Assembly: GCF_019443125.1 (NCBI RefSeq) | Contig: NZ_JAHYXK010000001.1 | Location: 437,913 to 501,912, forward strand | Source: Pontibacter aydingkolensis | Lineage (GTDB): Bacteria; Bacteroidota; Bacteroidia; Cytophagales; Hymenobacteraceae | DNA: 64,000 bases | Direction of reading: 5' to 3' | Shown here: piece by piece, positions 27,791 through 36,752 of the stretch | How the letters are laid out: each line of letters starts with the position of its first letter | Position numbering within the stretch: position 1 is the first letter of the stretch | The notes under the pieces: model-generated | Database searches by the model: none | Told to the model about the DNA's origin: nothing | What the model saw: the letters and a program-made list of their open reading frames with translations, nothing else | Made by a program: the position numbers and the translations under genes

Positions 27791-28816
27791 ATGCACAATA
27801 TCAACGCTCTGAAAGAGTTACTGCAAGAGCCTAAAGAAGTGATGATTACCACGCATCACAAACCTGACGCCGACGCGCTGGGATCTTCGCTGGGACTGGC
27901 AGGCTACCTGAAGAAAAAAGGGCACCGCGTAACAGTTATCACACCCTCGGATTATCCTTCGTTCCTGAACTGGATGGAAGGCAACGACGACGTGATTGTG
28001 TACTCTCAGAAAAACGATGCTTTAGTACAGCGCATCATAAACGAGTCGCAGGTTATCTTCTGCCTTGATTTTAATAACCTGTCGCGCATAAACGAGATGG
28101 GCGAGTATATCCGTCATGCCAAAGGCACCAAGGTACTGGTAGACCACCACCTGCAACCCGAAGACTTTGCCGACCTGGATTATGCAAACACATCCGCCGC
28201 CGCAACCGCCGAGATCGTGTACGACATGATCAAGGCACTAGGCGACGGCGACCTGATAGATTCGGGAATAGGTGAAGCCCTTTATGCCGGTATTATGACA
28301 GACACAGGCTCTTTCAGGCACCCGAGCACTTCTAAAAATGTGCACCTAATTATAGCAGACCTGTTGCAGATTGGTGTGCGCACATCTGATGTACACCGCC
28401 TTATTTACGACAGCTCCTCGGAACTGCGCCTGCGTTTCCTGGGTTATGCCCTGAAGGATAAACTGGTAGTGCTTAACGAGTACAGAACGGCGTATATCTC
28501 CATCACTGCAGACGAGCTAAAGGCATATGACTCTAAAACAGGCGACACGGAAGGCCTTGTAAACTATGCGCTATCTATTGAGGGCATTGTTTTTGCAGCC
28601 CTCATCATCGATCGTAAAGAAGCCGTAAAGATGTCGTTCCGATCGGTAGGCAGTTTCTCGGCCAATGAGTTTGCCCGCGCCCACTTTAACGGCGGAGGGC
28701 ATAAAAATGCCGCAGGCGGCATGTCCATGGACACATTGGAGGCTACTGTTGCCAAATTTGAAAGCCTGCTGCCTCAATATAAAGAGCAATTGCTGCAGGC
28801 TACAGAAAATAATTAG
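27791..28816 (+). CDS. nrnA: DHH/DHHA1 phosphoesterase (NrnA-like oligoribonuclease/pAp phosphatase)
   Basis: A 341-residue DHH-family phosphoesterase. Motifs in order: TTHHKPDADALGSSLGLAGYL (motif I), FCLDFNNLSRI (II), LVDHHLQP (DHH motif), MTDTGSFRHPST, and at the C-terminus the DHHA1 substrate loop FNGGGHKNAAGG. The NrnA group degrades short oligoribonucleotides and dephosphorylates 3'-phosphoadenosine-5'-phosphate with Mn2+. It is the first gene of a run with two FKBP-type lipoprotein genes (23 and 19 bases apart), probably one operon. Confidence 0.9.
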   Translation: MHNINALKELLQEPKEVMITTHHKPDADALGSSLGLAGYLKKKGHRVTVITPSDYPSFLNWMEGNDDVIVYSQKNDALVQRIINESQVIFCLDFNNLSRINEMGEYIRHAKGTKVLVDHHLQPEDFADLDYANTSAAATAEIVYDMIKALGDGDLIDSGIGEALYAGIMTDTGSFRHPSTSKNVHLIIADLLQIGVRTSDVHRLIYDSSSELRLRFLGYALKDKLVVLNEYRTAYISITADELKAYDSKTGDTEGLVNYALSIEGIVFAALIIDRKEAVKMSFRSVGSFSANEFARAHFNGGGHKNAAGGMSMDTLEATVAKFESLLPQYKEQLLQATENN

Positions 28817-28839
28817 AATTTTATCTCAACTTATAACCA

Positions 28840-29799
28840 ATGCTATCTAAAACTAAATTTTTGCTGCCTGTATTGGCTGGCGCACTCCTGTTGCAGTCTT
28901 GCGACAAAAAAGATGAGTTTTATACTACGGCTGATGGCCTGACCTATAAAATCTACGAGAAAAACGATAAAGGCGAGTACGAAAACAAAGGAAAGGTATC
29001 TGCAGATGATACAACCGGCGCCAAAGTTGGCCAGGTGGTAACGATGCAGATGTCTTACAAAAACGCAGAAGACTCTGTGCTTTTCGACTCACGTACGCAA
29101 AACCAGCCTATCATGATACCAGTGATGGAGCCAACATTTAAAGGCAGCCTGGAGCACGCCCTTATGATGATGTCTGCCGGCGACAGCGGTGTATTTAAAG
29201 TAAATGCCGATTCGCTTTTCGCTAAAACATTTAACCAGCCGCTTCCTCCGTTCATTAAGCCAGGTTCTCAGTTAACGTTCTTCATCAAGGCCGAAAAAAT
29301 ACAGTCAAGAGATGAAGCGATTGCTGACCAGCAGAAGATGTTTGAAGAGCAGATGAAAGAAGCTGCTGTTCGTGCCGAGAAGCAAGTTAAAGTAGACGAT
29401 CAGAAAATTCAGGAGTATATCAAAAACCAGAATATGGCCGGTCTGCAGAAAACTGAGTCTGGCGTATACTATAAAGTAAATACTCCCGGCAAAGGCCCAC
29501 AGGCAGCTGCCGGCGATCAGGTGTCTGTACATTACAAGCTTTCTTCTTTAGATGGCAAAGAAATGGAGTCGTCTTACAACAACCCGATGACTGGCGGCGA
29601 GCCGTTTACGTTTACATTAGGCCAGGGCCAGGTTATACGTGGCTGGGATGAGGCTATCCAGAAACTAAACGAAGGCAGCAAAGCCACGCTTATTGTACCT
29701 TCTCCGCTGGCTTACGGCGAGCAGGACCGTGGACCGGAAATGCCAGCTAACTCTATACTTCGTTTTGATATAGAGCTGGTAAAAGTTAACAAGCAGTAA
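28840..29799 (+). CDS. FKBP-type peptidyl-prolyl isomerase lipoprotein, tandem-domain
   Basis: A 319-residue lipoprotein (lipobox LQSC, Cys21). The C-terminal FKBP domain (about 210-315) is well conserved: GDQVSVHYKLSSLDGKEMESS, FTLGQGQVIRGWDEAI, KATLIVPSPLAYGEQ and SILRFDIELVKV. The N-terminal half (about 50-165) looks like a second, diverged FKBP unit (VGQVVTMQMSYKN, then MMSAGDSGVFKV and GSQLTFFIKAEKI), linked by a Gln/Glu/Lys-rich helix (about 165-200). It probably catalyses proline isomerisation in the periplasm or at the outer membrane. It precedes a second FKBP lipoprotein gene and follows nrnA. Confidence 0.88.
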   Translation: MLSKTKFLLPVLAGALLLQSCDKKDEFYTTADGLTYKIYEKNDKGEYENKGKVSADDTTGAKVGQVVTMQMSYKNAEDSVLFDSRTQNQPIMIPVMEPTFKGSLEHALMMMSAGDSGVFKVNADSLFAKTFNQPLPPFIKPGSQLTFFIKAEKIQSRDEAIADQQKMFEEQMKEAAVRAEKQVKVDDQKIQEYIKNQNMAGLQKTESGVYYKVNTPGKGPQAAAGDQVSVHYKLSSLDGKEMESSYNNPMTGGEPFTFTLGQGQVIRGWDEAIQKLNEGSKATLIVPSPLAYGEQDRGPEMPANSILRFDIELVKVNKQ

Positions 29800-29818
29800 C
29801 CTTTTATACTTTATTATT

Positions 29819-30370
29819 ATGAAAATGCAAACCCTAATCCAATGGGCAACCAAAGGCAGCATTTCGCTTAAGGTATTCCTTTTTGTGCTGGTGGCTGCAT
29901 CTTTCTCAGCCTGCGGCGGTGATGACGTTAACCCTTATGTTTTTGACGTGGAGGGGCAGAAGAAGATTGACGAGCAAATTATTCGTCAGTATTTCCGCGA
30001 TAACAACGTGGATACCACACAAGTAATTAAAACAGAGTCGGGGCTTTACTTGCTTAATGTTAAACCTAGCTCAGGTGCCGAGATTAAAACTCGCAATCTG
30101 GTAGAGGCGCATTATATAGGTAAACTTACCAATGGCTTCAAGTTTGACTCTTCATATGACAGAGGCAAACCGCATACCTTTGTAGTTGATGAAAAAGGAA
30201 CACAGTTAAGTGTTATTCAGGGTTGGAATGAAGGTGTAAAGCTGATGAAAGTAGGTGAGGAAGCCCGATTATTTATTCCTTCCCATTTGGGATATGGACC
30301 CTACGGACAGGGCAGCATTCCTCCTAACTCCGTACTTATTTTCGATATTGAAGTATTGAGAATTAAGTAA
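29819..30370 (+). CDS. FKBP-type peptidyl-prolyl isomerase lipoprotein
   Basis: A 183-residue lipoprotein with lipobox FSAC and GGDD after the Cys. A short helical N-terminal segment (about 45-65, KKIDEQIIRQYFRDNN) precedes one FKBP domain with VEAHYIGKLTNGFKFDSSYDR, VIQGWNEGVKLMKVGEEARLFIP and PPNSVLIFDIEVL. It differs from the preceding gene product in having a single domain, so the pair looks like an old duplication. The 5' end is 19 bases after the previous stop, and a perfect bidirectional terminator follows. Confidence 0.9.
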   Translation: MKMQTLIQWATKGSISLKVFLFVLVAASFSACGGDDVNPYVFDVEGQKKIDEQIIRQYFRDNNVDTTQVIKTESGLYLLNVKPSSGAEIKTRNLVEAHYIGKLTNGFKFDSSYDRGKPHTFVVDEKGTQLSVIQGWNEGVKLMKVGEEARLFIPSHLGYGPYGQGSIPPNSVLIFDIEVLRIK

Positions 30371-30383
30371 GGGTACCACACAT

Positions 30384-30425
30384 AAAACAGAAAGGGCGCT
30401 AAAGTATAGCGCCCTTTCTGTTTTT
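30384..30425. terminator. Bidirectional terminator between FKBP and recO genes
   Basis: A perfect 17-bp stem (AAACAGAAAGGGCGCTA and its complement) around AAGTA, with an A-run on the left and a T-run on the right. It can end both the nrnA-FKBP unit and the leftward porZ-recO unit. Confidence 0.9.
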
Positions 30426-30438
30426 AAGAAGTATAGCT

Positions 30439-31152
30439 TTACTCAGAAAGCACCTCCGAAAGTATGGCCAATGATTTTATCTCGCCCAGTTTGTCTACAT
30501 GCAATTGGTAGTATCGGATAAGTATAGATAGCAGTTCGCGCCTTACCCTGCCATTCGGCACATGGGCACCATCAGAAAGATTTAACAGCTGGTTAAAAAG
30601 CTCTTCGTGCGCTTGTATAGCCAACACCGATGGAGCTGCTGTAGCACTTTGTGCATTGCTCGAGAAAGCCACCTGCTCTACAATCTCAGCACCAGAACTG
30701 GGGCCAAACCCTAAATGGTGGCTTAGTTGCAGCAAAAACACCAAATGAAAGTTCTCGAAATGCTCCTGCTGTTCATCAAAAAAAATAATAGACTGGTACA
30801 AAAAATTAAACAACTGTTGGTTTTCTTCTTCTTCTTTTATCGTTTTGGATACAACCTCAGACAGAAACAACAGAATGCTGCTCTTTAAAATATCGAACGG
30901 AATGCTGCTGAAGGGGTAGGCGCTCTTATACTCTGAAATTCTGGTAAGCCCACCCTTATGCGAAGTATAAACCACCATATCGAGCAGGGTAAATGGCTGG
31001 AACAATGCAATACGGGAACCACTGCCTTTTTTGCGAACTCCATTTATAATATAGGACTGCACTCCCAACTGCTCGGTGTATACTCTGGCGATTATGGAAG
31101 ACTCGCGGTACTTGATATGGTTAAGTACGATACCCCTTGTTTTTACTAGCAT
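30439..31152 (-). CDS. recO: DNA repair protein RecO
   Basis: A 237-residue recombination mediator that loads RecA onto single-stranded DNA with RecF/RecR. The N-terminal OB-fold has TRGIVLNHIKYRESSIIARVYTE and INGVRKKGS, and the helical domain has a Leu-rich core (about 85-225). The usual zinc-binding cysteines of some RecO proteins are absent. Its ATG directly abuts the porZ stop, so the two are co-transcribed, with porZ first. Confidence 0.88.
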   Translation of the reverse strand: MLVKTRGIVLNHIKYRESSIIARVYTEQLGVQSYIINGVRKKGSGSRIALFQPFTLLDMVVYTSHKGGLTRISEYKSAYPFSSIPFDILKSSILLFLSEVVSKTIKEEEENQQLFNFLYQSIIFFDEQQEHFENFHLVFLLQLSHHLGFGPSSGAEIVEQVAFSSNAQSATAAPSVLAIQAHEELFNQLLNLSDGAHVPNGRVRRELLSILIRYYQLHVDKLGEIKSLAILSEVLSE

Positions 31153-33483
31153 TTAATCCAGTACGGCTATTTTACTGATACAGGTTTGGGAGCCATCGTC
31201 GCTGGAACTCATAACCAGGTATACGCCGGCCTTTACACGTTTTCCGTTATAATCGCGGACATCCCAGGCCAGTGTGCCGCCGGTTGCCCTGGTTTTGTAA
31301 ACAAGTGTGCCAGCGACATCCGTTATGCGGATATTGGCATTGTTAGGCAACCCAGATACCCCAACCAGACCAGTATAGTTTTTATGAACAGGATTCGGGA
31401 ACACCGTAGCGCAATCTGTTTTTTCTTCGGTAACGGTTGCTTCTCCCCTGTATGAGGCTACTCCGGCATCAGTGGCAATAAACACCTCCCCTGTTGTATG
31501 CTCTACCGCCACCGATACTACTTTATTTGATGGCAACGGACTGTTTGATGAATTAAAGTGGCGGATAAGCTTGTCTCCTTCCGGGTTAAAAAGCCAAAGG
31601 CCGTTATCGGTGCCCATCCATTTACGGTTAGCCCCGTCCACTGCAATAGACCTCACTAACTGGCCATCCAACAGAGGCCTTCTATCCACAATCGGAATGC
31701 GGGCATCATAGCTTTGCTCTGTAAAAACAAGCGATGGGTTATAGTATATCCCAACGCCATTGGCAGTACCAACCCAAACATCGCCATTCAAATCTTTTAC
31801 TATCGTATACACATCCCCGTTGGGCAATCCACCACTTCCATTCCCTATCGATAGCTGGCGCACCTTGTTCTTTTCATCATCAAACACAACCAGGCCACTT
31901 ATCCTGTTTGCTCTTCGCGCTATAGACAGCCACTTCTGCCCATAGTCATCAATCAGAATCTGATCCAGGTTACTGCCATCAGCTACACCTGGCAGCACAA
32001 AAGACTTCCAGGTGCCATCCGGCTTAAGCATATGCAGGCCCGGAGATCCTGCAAACTGATTCCTGTTTACAACCCACACATTGCCTTCTGTGTCTACAGA
32101 CAGGCTGGTAATCCGAACGTAACTTATTTTTTCTGTCGTTGACAAGGCACTCATTAACGGACTGTTCCGGCCATCATATCTTTTAATTTGATTAATGCTC
32201 TCCCACTCTATTAAGCCACTGCCATAACTGGCAAAATATGTTTTGTTAGTTACCGGATTAACAACAACAGAAACAAAGTCCTGGAAATTAAGCTGGTCAT
32301 TACTGTTGGGATAAAGCTGCCTGTTAAAACTTTCCCAATTTCCATTTTCATATACATAAAATCCGTCTCCCAACCCTGACTCCAAATAGGCTGAACTATA
32401 GCCCCCGCTTACAACATACATTTTACCGCCATAAGCATATACTTTAAAGCTGTTAGAGCTATAAGGGCCGTTTGGTGTAAAGGCGGCTGCCTCTGTACTA
32501 CTTTGGTCTATGCGCACCAACCCGGATTGCCTATCTGCAACCCAAATAGTACCGTTTGTTTCTACTTCCGCTTCTCTGGCGTTTTTAAGCAACTGGTGTG
32601 TATAAGTTCTTACTGACCTGTCTTTAGCCACAACAGTAACCGCAGTAGGAGTAGTTATACTAAGATATTTATCAGTAGCGGTAAAAGATGAAACGATGCC
32701 ATTAACAACTACAGAAGAGGGTGCCCACGATCCATTTTGCAAAGTATAAACTCCGCCAGTGGCCATACTTAAGTATAGCTTGGTATCAAAAACAGAAAGT
32801 TTAGATGCACTTGTACCAGGTGCAGGCAGTCCGGCATTTACACTGGACCAGTTATGGTAGTCCTGCAGGTTTGTATTACTGTACTTAGATGCCAGTACCC
32901 CCAGGTTAGTGGCCAGGTAAATACTGTCTCTTAAAACTGCTGCTGCACGCACTGTTACAGATTCGCCGTTCGGCCCCAGGTTACGGTAACTGTCACGCAC
33001 CTCATGCTTTACCAGGTCCAGCACCACCACACCAAATGTACTCGATATAAAAGCCAGCTTGTTATGAATGCTCACATCAATAATTCTCTTCTCACCAGAT
33101 ATAGGTTTGCGAAGTATATCACTGATGTTAATGATCTTGCCTTTCTGGACAAGGTCGATATTGCTATTGCTGTAGGCTATTACAAGTGTGCTGGTTTCTT
33201 TATCAAAAACGATTGTGCTGATCTGCTGCTCGCTTAAGCCATCTATTTTAGAGATGGTCTGTGTTGAGTTGAATTCCTTATCGTAGTAATATAGGCCCTG
33301 CTCTGCGGCAACGTATACTTTATCATCGGTTACGGCAATAGCTTTACTCTGGTGGTATGGTACATGCAGCCGCCAGCCGCCAAGAGCCAGGCTACTTTGC
33401 CCATAGCTCTGCCCGTAGCCTGCTAAAAGCAAAAGGCTAAACAAAAGTTTAAGAACCTTACTATATGGCTTGCGCTGACTCAT
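31153..33483 (-). CDS. porZ: PorZ-like beta-propeller protein (type IX secretion)
   Basis: A 776-residue protein with signal peptide (LFSLLLLAGYGQSYGQ). It has WRLHVPYHQSKAIAVTDDKVYVAAEQGLYYYD, the typical PorZ beginning, and two seven-bladed propeller-like regions with repeated VYVAxxxGLYxYD and VWVGTANGVGIY units. The C-terminal domain (about 680-776, FPNPVHKNYTGLVGV and RVKAGVYLVMSSS) resembles a T9SS sorting domain. PorZ is a surface component of the attachment complex that helps transfer A-LPS to cargo. Synteny with recO in this phylum supports the name. Confidence 0.78.
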   Translation of the reverse strand: MSQRKPYSKVLKLLFSLLLLAGYGQSYGQSSLALGGWRLHVPYHQSKAIAVTDDKVYVAAEQGLYYYDKEFNSTQTISKIDGLSEQQISTIVFDKETSTLVIAYSNSNIDLVQKGKIINISDILRKPISGEKRIIDVSIHNKLAFISSTFGVVVLDLVKHEVRDSYRNLGPNGESVTVRAAAVLRDSIYLATNLGVLASKYSNTNLQDYHNWSSVNAGLPAPGTSASKLSVFDTKLYLSMATGGVYTLQNGSWAPSSVVVNGIVSSFTATDKYLSITTPTAVTVVAKDRSVRTYTHQLLKNAREAEVETNGTIWVADRQSGLVRIDQSSTEAAAFTPNGPYSSNSFKVYAYGGKMYVVSGGYSSAYLESGLGDGFYVYENGNWESFNRQLYPNSNDQLNFQDFVSVVVNPVTNKTYFASYGSGLIEWESINQIKRYDGRNSPLMSALSTTEKISYVRITSLSVDTEGNVWVVNRNQFAGSPGLHMLKPDGTWKSFVLPGVADGSNLDQILIDDYGQKWLSIARRANRISGLVVFDDEKNKVRQLSIGNGSGGLPNGDVYTIVKDLNGDVWVGTANGVGIYYNPSLVFTEQSYDARIPIVDRRPLLDGQLVRSIAVDGANRKWMGTDNGLWLFNPEGDKLIRHFNSSNSPLPSNKVVSVAVEHTTGEVFIATDAGVASYRGEATVTEEKTDCATVFPNPVHKNYTGLVGVSGLPNNANIRITDVAGTLVYKTRATGGTLAWDVRDYNGKRVKAGVYLVMSSSDDGSQTCISKIAVLD

Positions 33484-33516
33484 ACCTTTATCTTTAGGGC
33501 CTGACCTACGGAAAAG

Positions 33517-34110
33517 CTATTTTTTAGCTTTCATTCCTTCTACAAAGCAATGGCGGCAGCGTGCTTCATACGAGTCTGTTTCGCCGAGCAGCACCTGTTG
33601 CTCCGACACCGCATTACGGAACGAGTAATGGGCAATATCGCCACACTGCACACAAACAGCATGCACTTTGGTTACATACTCCGACACTGACATTAAAGCC
33701 GGCATAGGACCAAACGGTTTGCCTAAATAGTCCATGTCCAGGCCGGCTGCAATAACACGTACGCCACTGTTTGCCAGTTTTGCACATACATCTGCAAGCC
33801 CCTCATCAAAGAACTGTGCCTCATCTATACCCACTACATCGCAGCTACCGCCCAGCAGCAGCATATCCTGGGCAAAATCTATAGGCGTAGAGCGAATAGA
33901 GTTTGCATTGTGCGATACCACATCCTCGTCGTGATAACGTTTATCCAGGGCAGGCTTAAAAATCTCTACCTTTTGCTTTGCGATCCTGGCCCGGTTCAGC
34001 CTCCTGATCAATTCTTCCGTCTTTCCCGAAAACATGGACCCGCAGATTACCTCTATCCATCCTCTTCTGGTAGTTTGCCTTCCGTTGCCTACGCGTGGTT
34101 CAATAAACAT
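33517..34110 (-). CDS. tdk: Thymidine kinase
   Basis: A 197-residue type II thymidine kinase that phosphorylates thymidine with ATP in pyrimidine salvage. The P-loop is GSMFSGKT near residue 25, the acceptor Glu is in GIDEAQFF, and [14 protein letters not shown] is the lasso-like region. The zinc-binding cysteines are in CVQCGD and CRHC. Length is normal. It stands between the ferredoxin gene upstream and porZ downstream on the same strand. Confidence 0.94.
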   Translation of the reverse strand: MFIEPRVGNGRQTTRRGWIEVICGSMFSGKTEELIRRLNRARIAKQKVEIFKPALDKRYHDEDVVSHNANSIRSTPIDFAQDMLLLGGSCDVVGIDEAQFFDEGLADVCAKLANSGVRVIAAGLDMDYLGKPFGPMPALMSVSEYVTKVHAVCVQCGDIAHYSFRNAVSEQQVLLGETDSYEARCRHCFVEGMKAKK

Positions 34111-34197
34111 TGTTCTTTATGTGGTAATTATATATGGCTAAATCTTGAATTGCTGGATTGTTAAAGGTCAAATGTTAGAGGTTGGGTTGCTTATACT

Positions 34198-34260
34198 GTT
34201 CTGTTTCGTAGCTGACAAGACGCAAAGTATTGCGTCTCTACATTCCCATACACGAATAAC
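34198..34260. repeat. REP-like palindrome, family A (third copy)
   Basis: AGACGCAA-AGTA-TTGCGTCT at 34218-34237, with the TCTACATT flank and CGAATAACG at 34253, as in the copies near 7.6 and 7.8 kb. It is the only clear structure in the gap before the ferredoxin gene; the rest is a pyrimidine-rich spacer. Confidence 0.7.
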
Positions 34261-34357
34261 GAATAACCAACAACTGATAACGATATGGCGTCTTTACATT
34301 TATACCTCTTTAATTCTATACCCTTTTAACTTTTTACCTCTCTACCTCCTAAACTCT

Positions 34358-34681
34358 CTAACCGCTATAGTTCATGTGTGGCAGCTTTGTTTGCTCCGGC
34401 ACTTTCCCGGTAACGTCGCCGTTCTCTAATGTACATTGGCAGGTCAATCGTTCGTTATCTTTCAGGCGATGGTTGCTCCGGTAACGTTTCTCACCTTCAG
34501 TCAGCGGCCCCAAATGCTCCATGCCCTGCACAACAATGATCCGGCAGGTGGTGCAGCGCCCTTTGCCTCCGCATGCATGCATCCAGTCCATGCCCGCGGC
34601 CTGTATGGCTTTGAGCAGCGTTTGCCCCTCTCCGACCTTTACTTTAAGTTCGGAAAGGTTTTGCACCGTCAACATTGGCAT
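34358..34681 (-). CDS. 2Fe-2S ferredoxin
   Basis: A 107-residue plant/vertebrate-type ferredoxin fold. Cluster ligands are seen in HACGGKGRCTTC and in the later LTCQC. The surrounding GEGQTLLKAIQAAGMDWMHACGGKG is typical of the isc-linked and Bacteroidota ferredoxins. It carries electrons for redox partners not encoded nearby. The first two codons differ (MPM), so the start could be either ATG. Divergent from the hypothetical gene at 34716. Confidence 0.88.
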   Translation of the reverse strand: MPMLTVQNLSELKVKVGEGQTLLKAIQAAGMDWMHACGGKGRCTTCRIIVVQGMEHLGPLTEGEKRYRSNHRLKDNERLTCQCTLENGDVTGKVPEQTKLPHMNYSG

Positions 34682-34715
34682 AATTTTATAACTTTACAGA
34701 AGAAAGAGACTCCCT

Positions 34716-35816
34716 ATGGAAGACAAATATAATCAATTACACCTAGAGCAGTATAGCAAACAGTTGGCAAATCTGCTTTGCGACAGACATTTTGCAACCC
34801 ACGATTCCCTGAATGGCCCTCAGCTTATTGGTTTTACGCCTGTAAAGCAGACTAACCTATTTGTGATAAAAGAGCTTTTGCTTAAATGGCACCAGGAAAT
34901 GGCAACCCTGCGCAGCCCATACTTCGACTATGAGCACGAAGAAGTAAAAGTGGCCCTGCTTAATTTTATGAATGTGCTTTCGCGCAAAATTCTGATGAAG
35001 CGCAATGCATTTGAGCCCCTGCTGCAGAAAGCTATCTATGATACGTTTATAGTGGTATTGGCCCCCATGGTTACTTTCGAAGAAAAGTTTTTGCGCATAC
35101 AGGAGGAAATCACGCTACCTAAGCTGCAAGAGAACCTGAAGTACATTGATATTGACAAGCATCTTTTTGCCGGCTTTATAGAAACGCTTTCGCCGGGCAA
35201 CCGCGACAGAGAGTATATCCTAAGCCGCTTTAAACTATACTTAAACGCCAACCAGAACAGCCGCACTTCGCTTTCTGATTTAATAGCTCAGCTTAGCAAC
35301 CTGCTTGCTATCAGCGAAAATGAGGTGCTGGGTAAACCCGCTCCAACAGCTGTACCAGTTAGCAGAACTGCACCTACACCAGCTGCCCCGATAGAAGAAA
35401 AAGAAGTAGTAGCACCTATTCATAACGCACAGCGCGAAACTTCTGCCCCAACAGCAAAGCCTGTTTACAGAGAAGATGAAGACGGTGAAGAAGAAAGCGT
35501 GGCTAACCAGCGTCCTACCCTGAACGATAATTTCCGGAAAGCGTCTCCAACTTCGCTGGCCGATGCGCACAGCAACCGTAAAATAGATTCGCTTAAGAAT
35601 TCCATCTCTATTAACCAGCGTTTTAGTTTTATAAACGAGCTGTTTGAAGGCGACAACATGACCTATTACCAAACAGTAAAGCAGCTCGATGAGTATACCG
35701 ATGCCGAAGCTGCGAAACTTTATGTTATGCAGGAAGTGGCCGTGAAGTATGACTGGTCTAAAAAGCAGGAACATGTGAGCAAGCTTCTCCGGCTTATCGA
35801 CAGAAAGTTTTCCTGA
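34716..35816 (+). CDS. Conserved Bacteroidota hypothetical protein (DUF-like, unknown)
   Basis: A 366-residue protein that I do not recognise. The N-terminal half (about 1-200) looks alpha-helical with KQTNLFVIKELLLKWHQEMATLR; the middle (about 205-290) is a Pro/Thr/Ala/Glu-rich linker; the C-terminal 90 residues are again helical, with SISINQRFSFINELFEGD and AAKLYVMQEVAVKYDWS. No signal peptide or membrane segment. The two-domain plan with a linker suggests a structural or scaffolding cytoplasmic protein, which is inference. A strong terminator follows. Confidence 0.7.
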   Translation: MEDKYNQLHLEQYSKQLANLLCDRHFATHDSLNGPQLIGFTPVKQTNLFVIKELLLKWHQEMATLRSPYFDYEHEEVKVALLNFMNVLSRKILMKRNAFEPLLQKAIYDTFIVVLAPMVTFEEKFLRIQEEITLPKLQENLKYIDIDKHLFAGFIETLSPGNRDREYILSRFKLYLNANQNSRTSLSDLIAQLSNLLAISENEVLGKPAPTAVPVSRTAPTPAAPIEEKEVVAPIHNAQRETSAPTAKPVYREDEDGEEESVANQRPTLNDNFRKASPTSLADAHSNRKIDSLKNSISINQRFSFINELFEGDNMTYYQTVKQLDEYTDAEAAKLYVMQEVAVKYDWSKKQEHVSKLLRLIDRKFS

Positions 35817-35833
35817 ACCTGAATAAAATTTAC

Positions 35834-35868
35834 AAAAGGCCCCGGTTATACTTTAGCCGGGGCCTTTT
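35834..35868. terminator. Rho-independent terminator
   Basis: A 12-bp stem AAAAGGCCCCGG / CCGGGGCCTTTT around TTATACTTTAG, with a T-rich stretch on the right. Confidence 0.85.
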
Positions 35869-36122
35869 ATTTTCCCCTCAGTATCAGTACAGATCAAACA
35901 ACATTAAAAGCTTACTGCACTAAAATCATATCAACAGTTTTGGATGAGTGCAAAGCACCTGTTGCAAATAATCGCGCGAAATACTAATTATGCACTTCGG
36001 ATGCGCAAACGCACTTTGTAATTATACTTAAGGCGCTTGTATTTTCAGGGGAAATGCAAAAAGCACCGACACAAACCAAAACTTAACCCGTACTACAGAT
36101 AAATAACAGAAACCTATCAGCC

Positions 36123-36506
36123 ATGAGAGACGATTTTGACTACGACGAGGATTTTTCCACTGACTATGACGACGAGGATGATGACGACCTCGGAATGACA
36201 TTTGAGGAAGATGTGTATCTGATGATACGGGAAAAACTTCGGGACACCATTCAGGAGTTTAAAGGGAAATACCCGGATCTGAAGAAACTGGAGAGCGCTG
36301 TTGGTTCATTTAAAGTTAATGCCAAAAATACAGATGACTCCAAGTTTTACCCGCTGGCGGCAAAGTTACTGAGTGAGCATATAAAGCCTCTTACAAACGA
36401 CTCAGAGGAAATTCAGGAGATCTACGACAATATGCAGGCAGATATCGCACGTTTCAAAAACCAGCGTGCCCATGGCCACGAAGGAGATTATTATTTAACC
36501 AGCTAA
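36123..36506 (+). CDS. Acidic hypothetical protein
   Basis: A 127-residue protein with an extreme N-terminal Asp run (DDFDYDEDF, DDEDDDD) and a helical remainder, including VYLMIREKLRDTIQEFKGKYP and EEIQEIYDNMQADIARFKN. No membrane segment. I do not know the family. The ATG at 36123 follows an A+T-rich leader. A perfect hairpin terminator at 36528 ends it, so it is monocistronic. Confidence 0.6.
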   Translation: MRDDFDYDEDFSTDYDDEDDDDLGMTFEEDVYLMIREKLRDTIQEFKGKYPDLKKLESAVGSFKVNAKNTDDSKFYPLAAKLLSEHIKPLTNDSEEIQEIYDNMQADIARFKNQRAHGHEGDYYLTS

Positions 36507-36527
36507 AGTATAGATCCGTATACATAC

Positions 36528-36566
36528 AGCAAAGCCTTTCCGGTATACGGAAAGGCTTTGCTGTTT
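36528..36566 (+). terminator. Rho-independent terminator
   Basis: A perfect 15-bp stem AGCAAAGCCTTTCCG / CGGAAAGGCTTTGCT (36528-36542, 36548-36562) followed by a short T-run. Confidence 0.85.
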
Positions 36567-36752
36567 TACATCAAGGCTTTATAAAAAGATCAGAGCAATA
36601 GTAACATAATAGATAATGTGTACTTAAACAGGCCAGGCAAATCACAACTTGACAAACACGCTACTTTACTCGCATAAGCTCACTAACCAATAATTTAACA
36701 ACACAAGCACAATAATTACTATATTTAGGGGTTTTAAAAATCCTGAAGCAGT

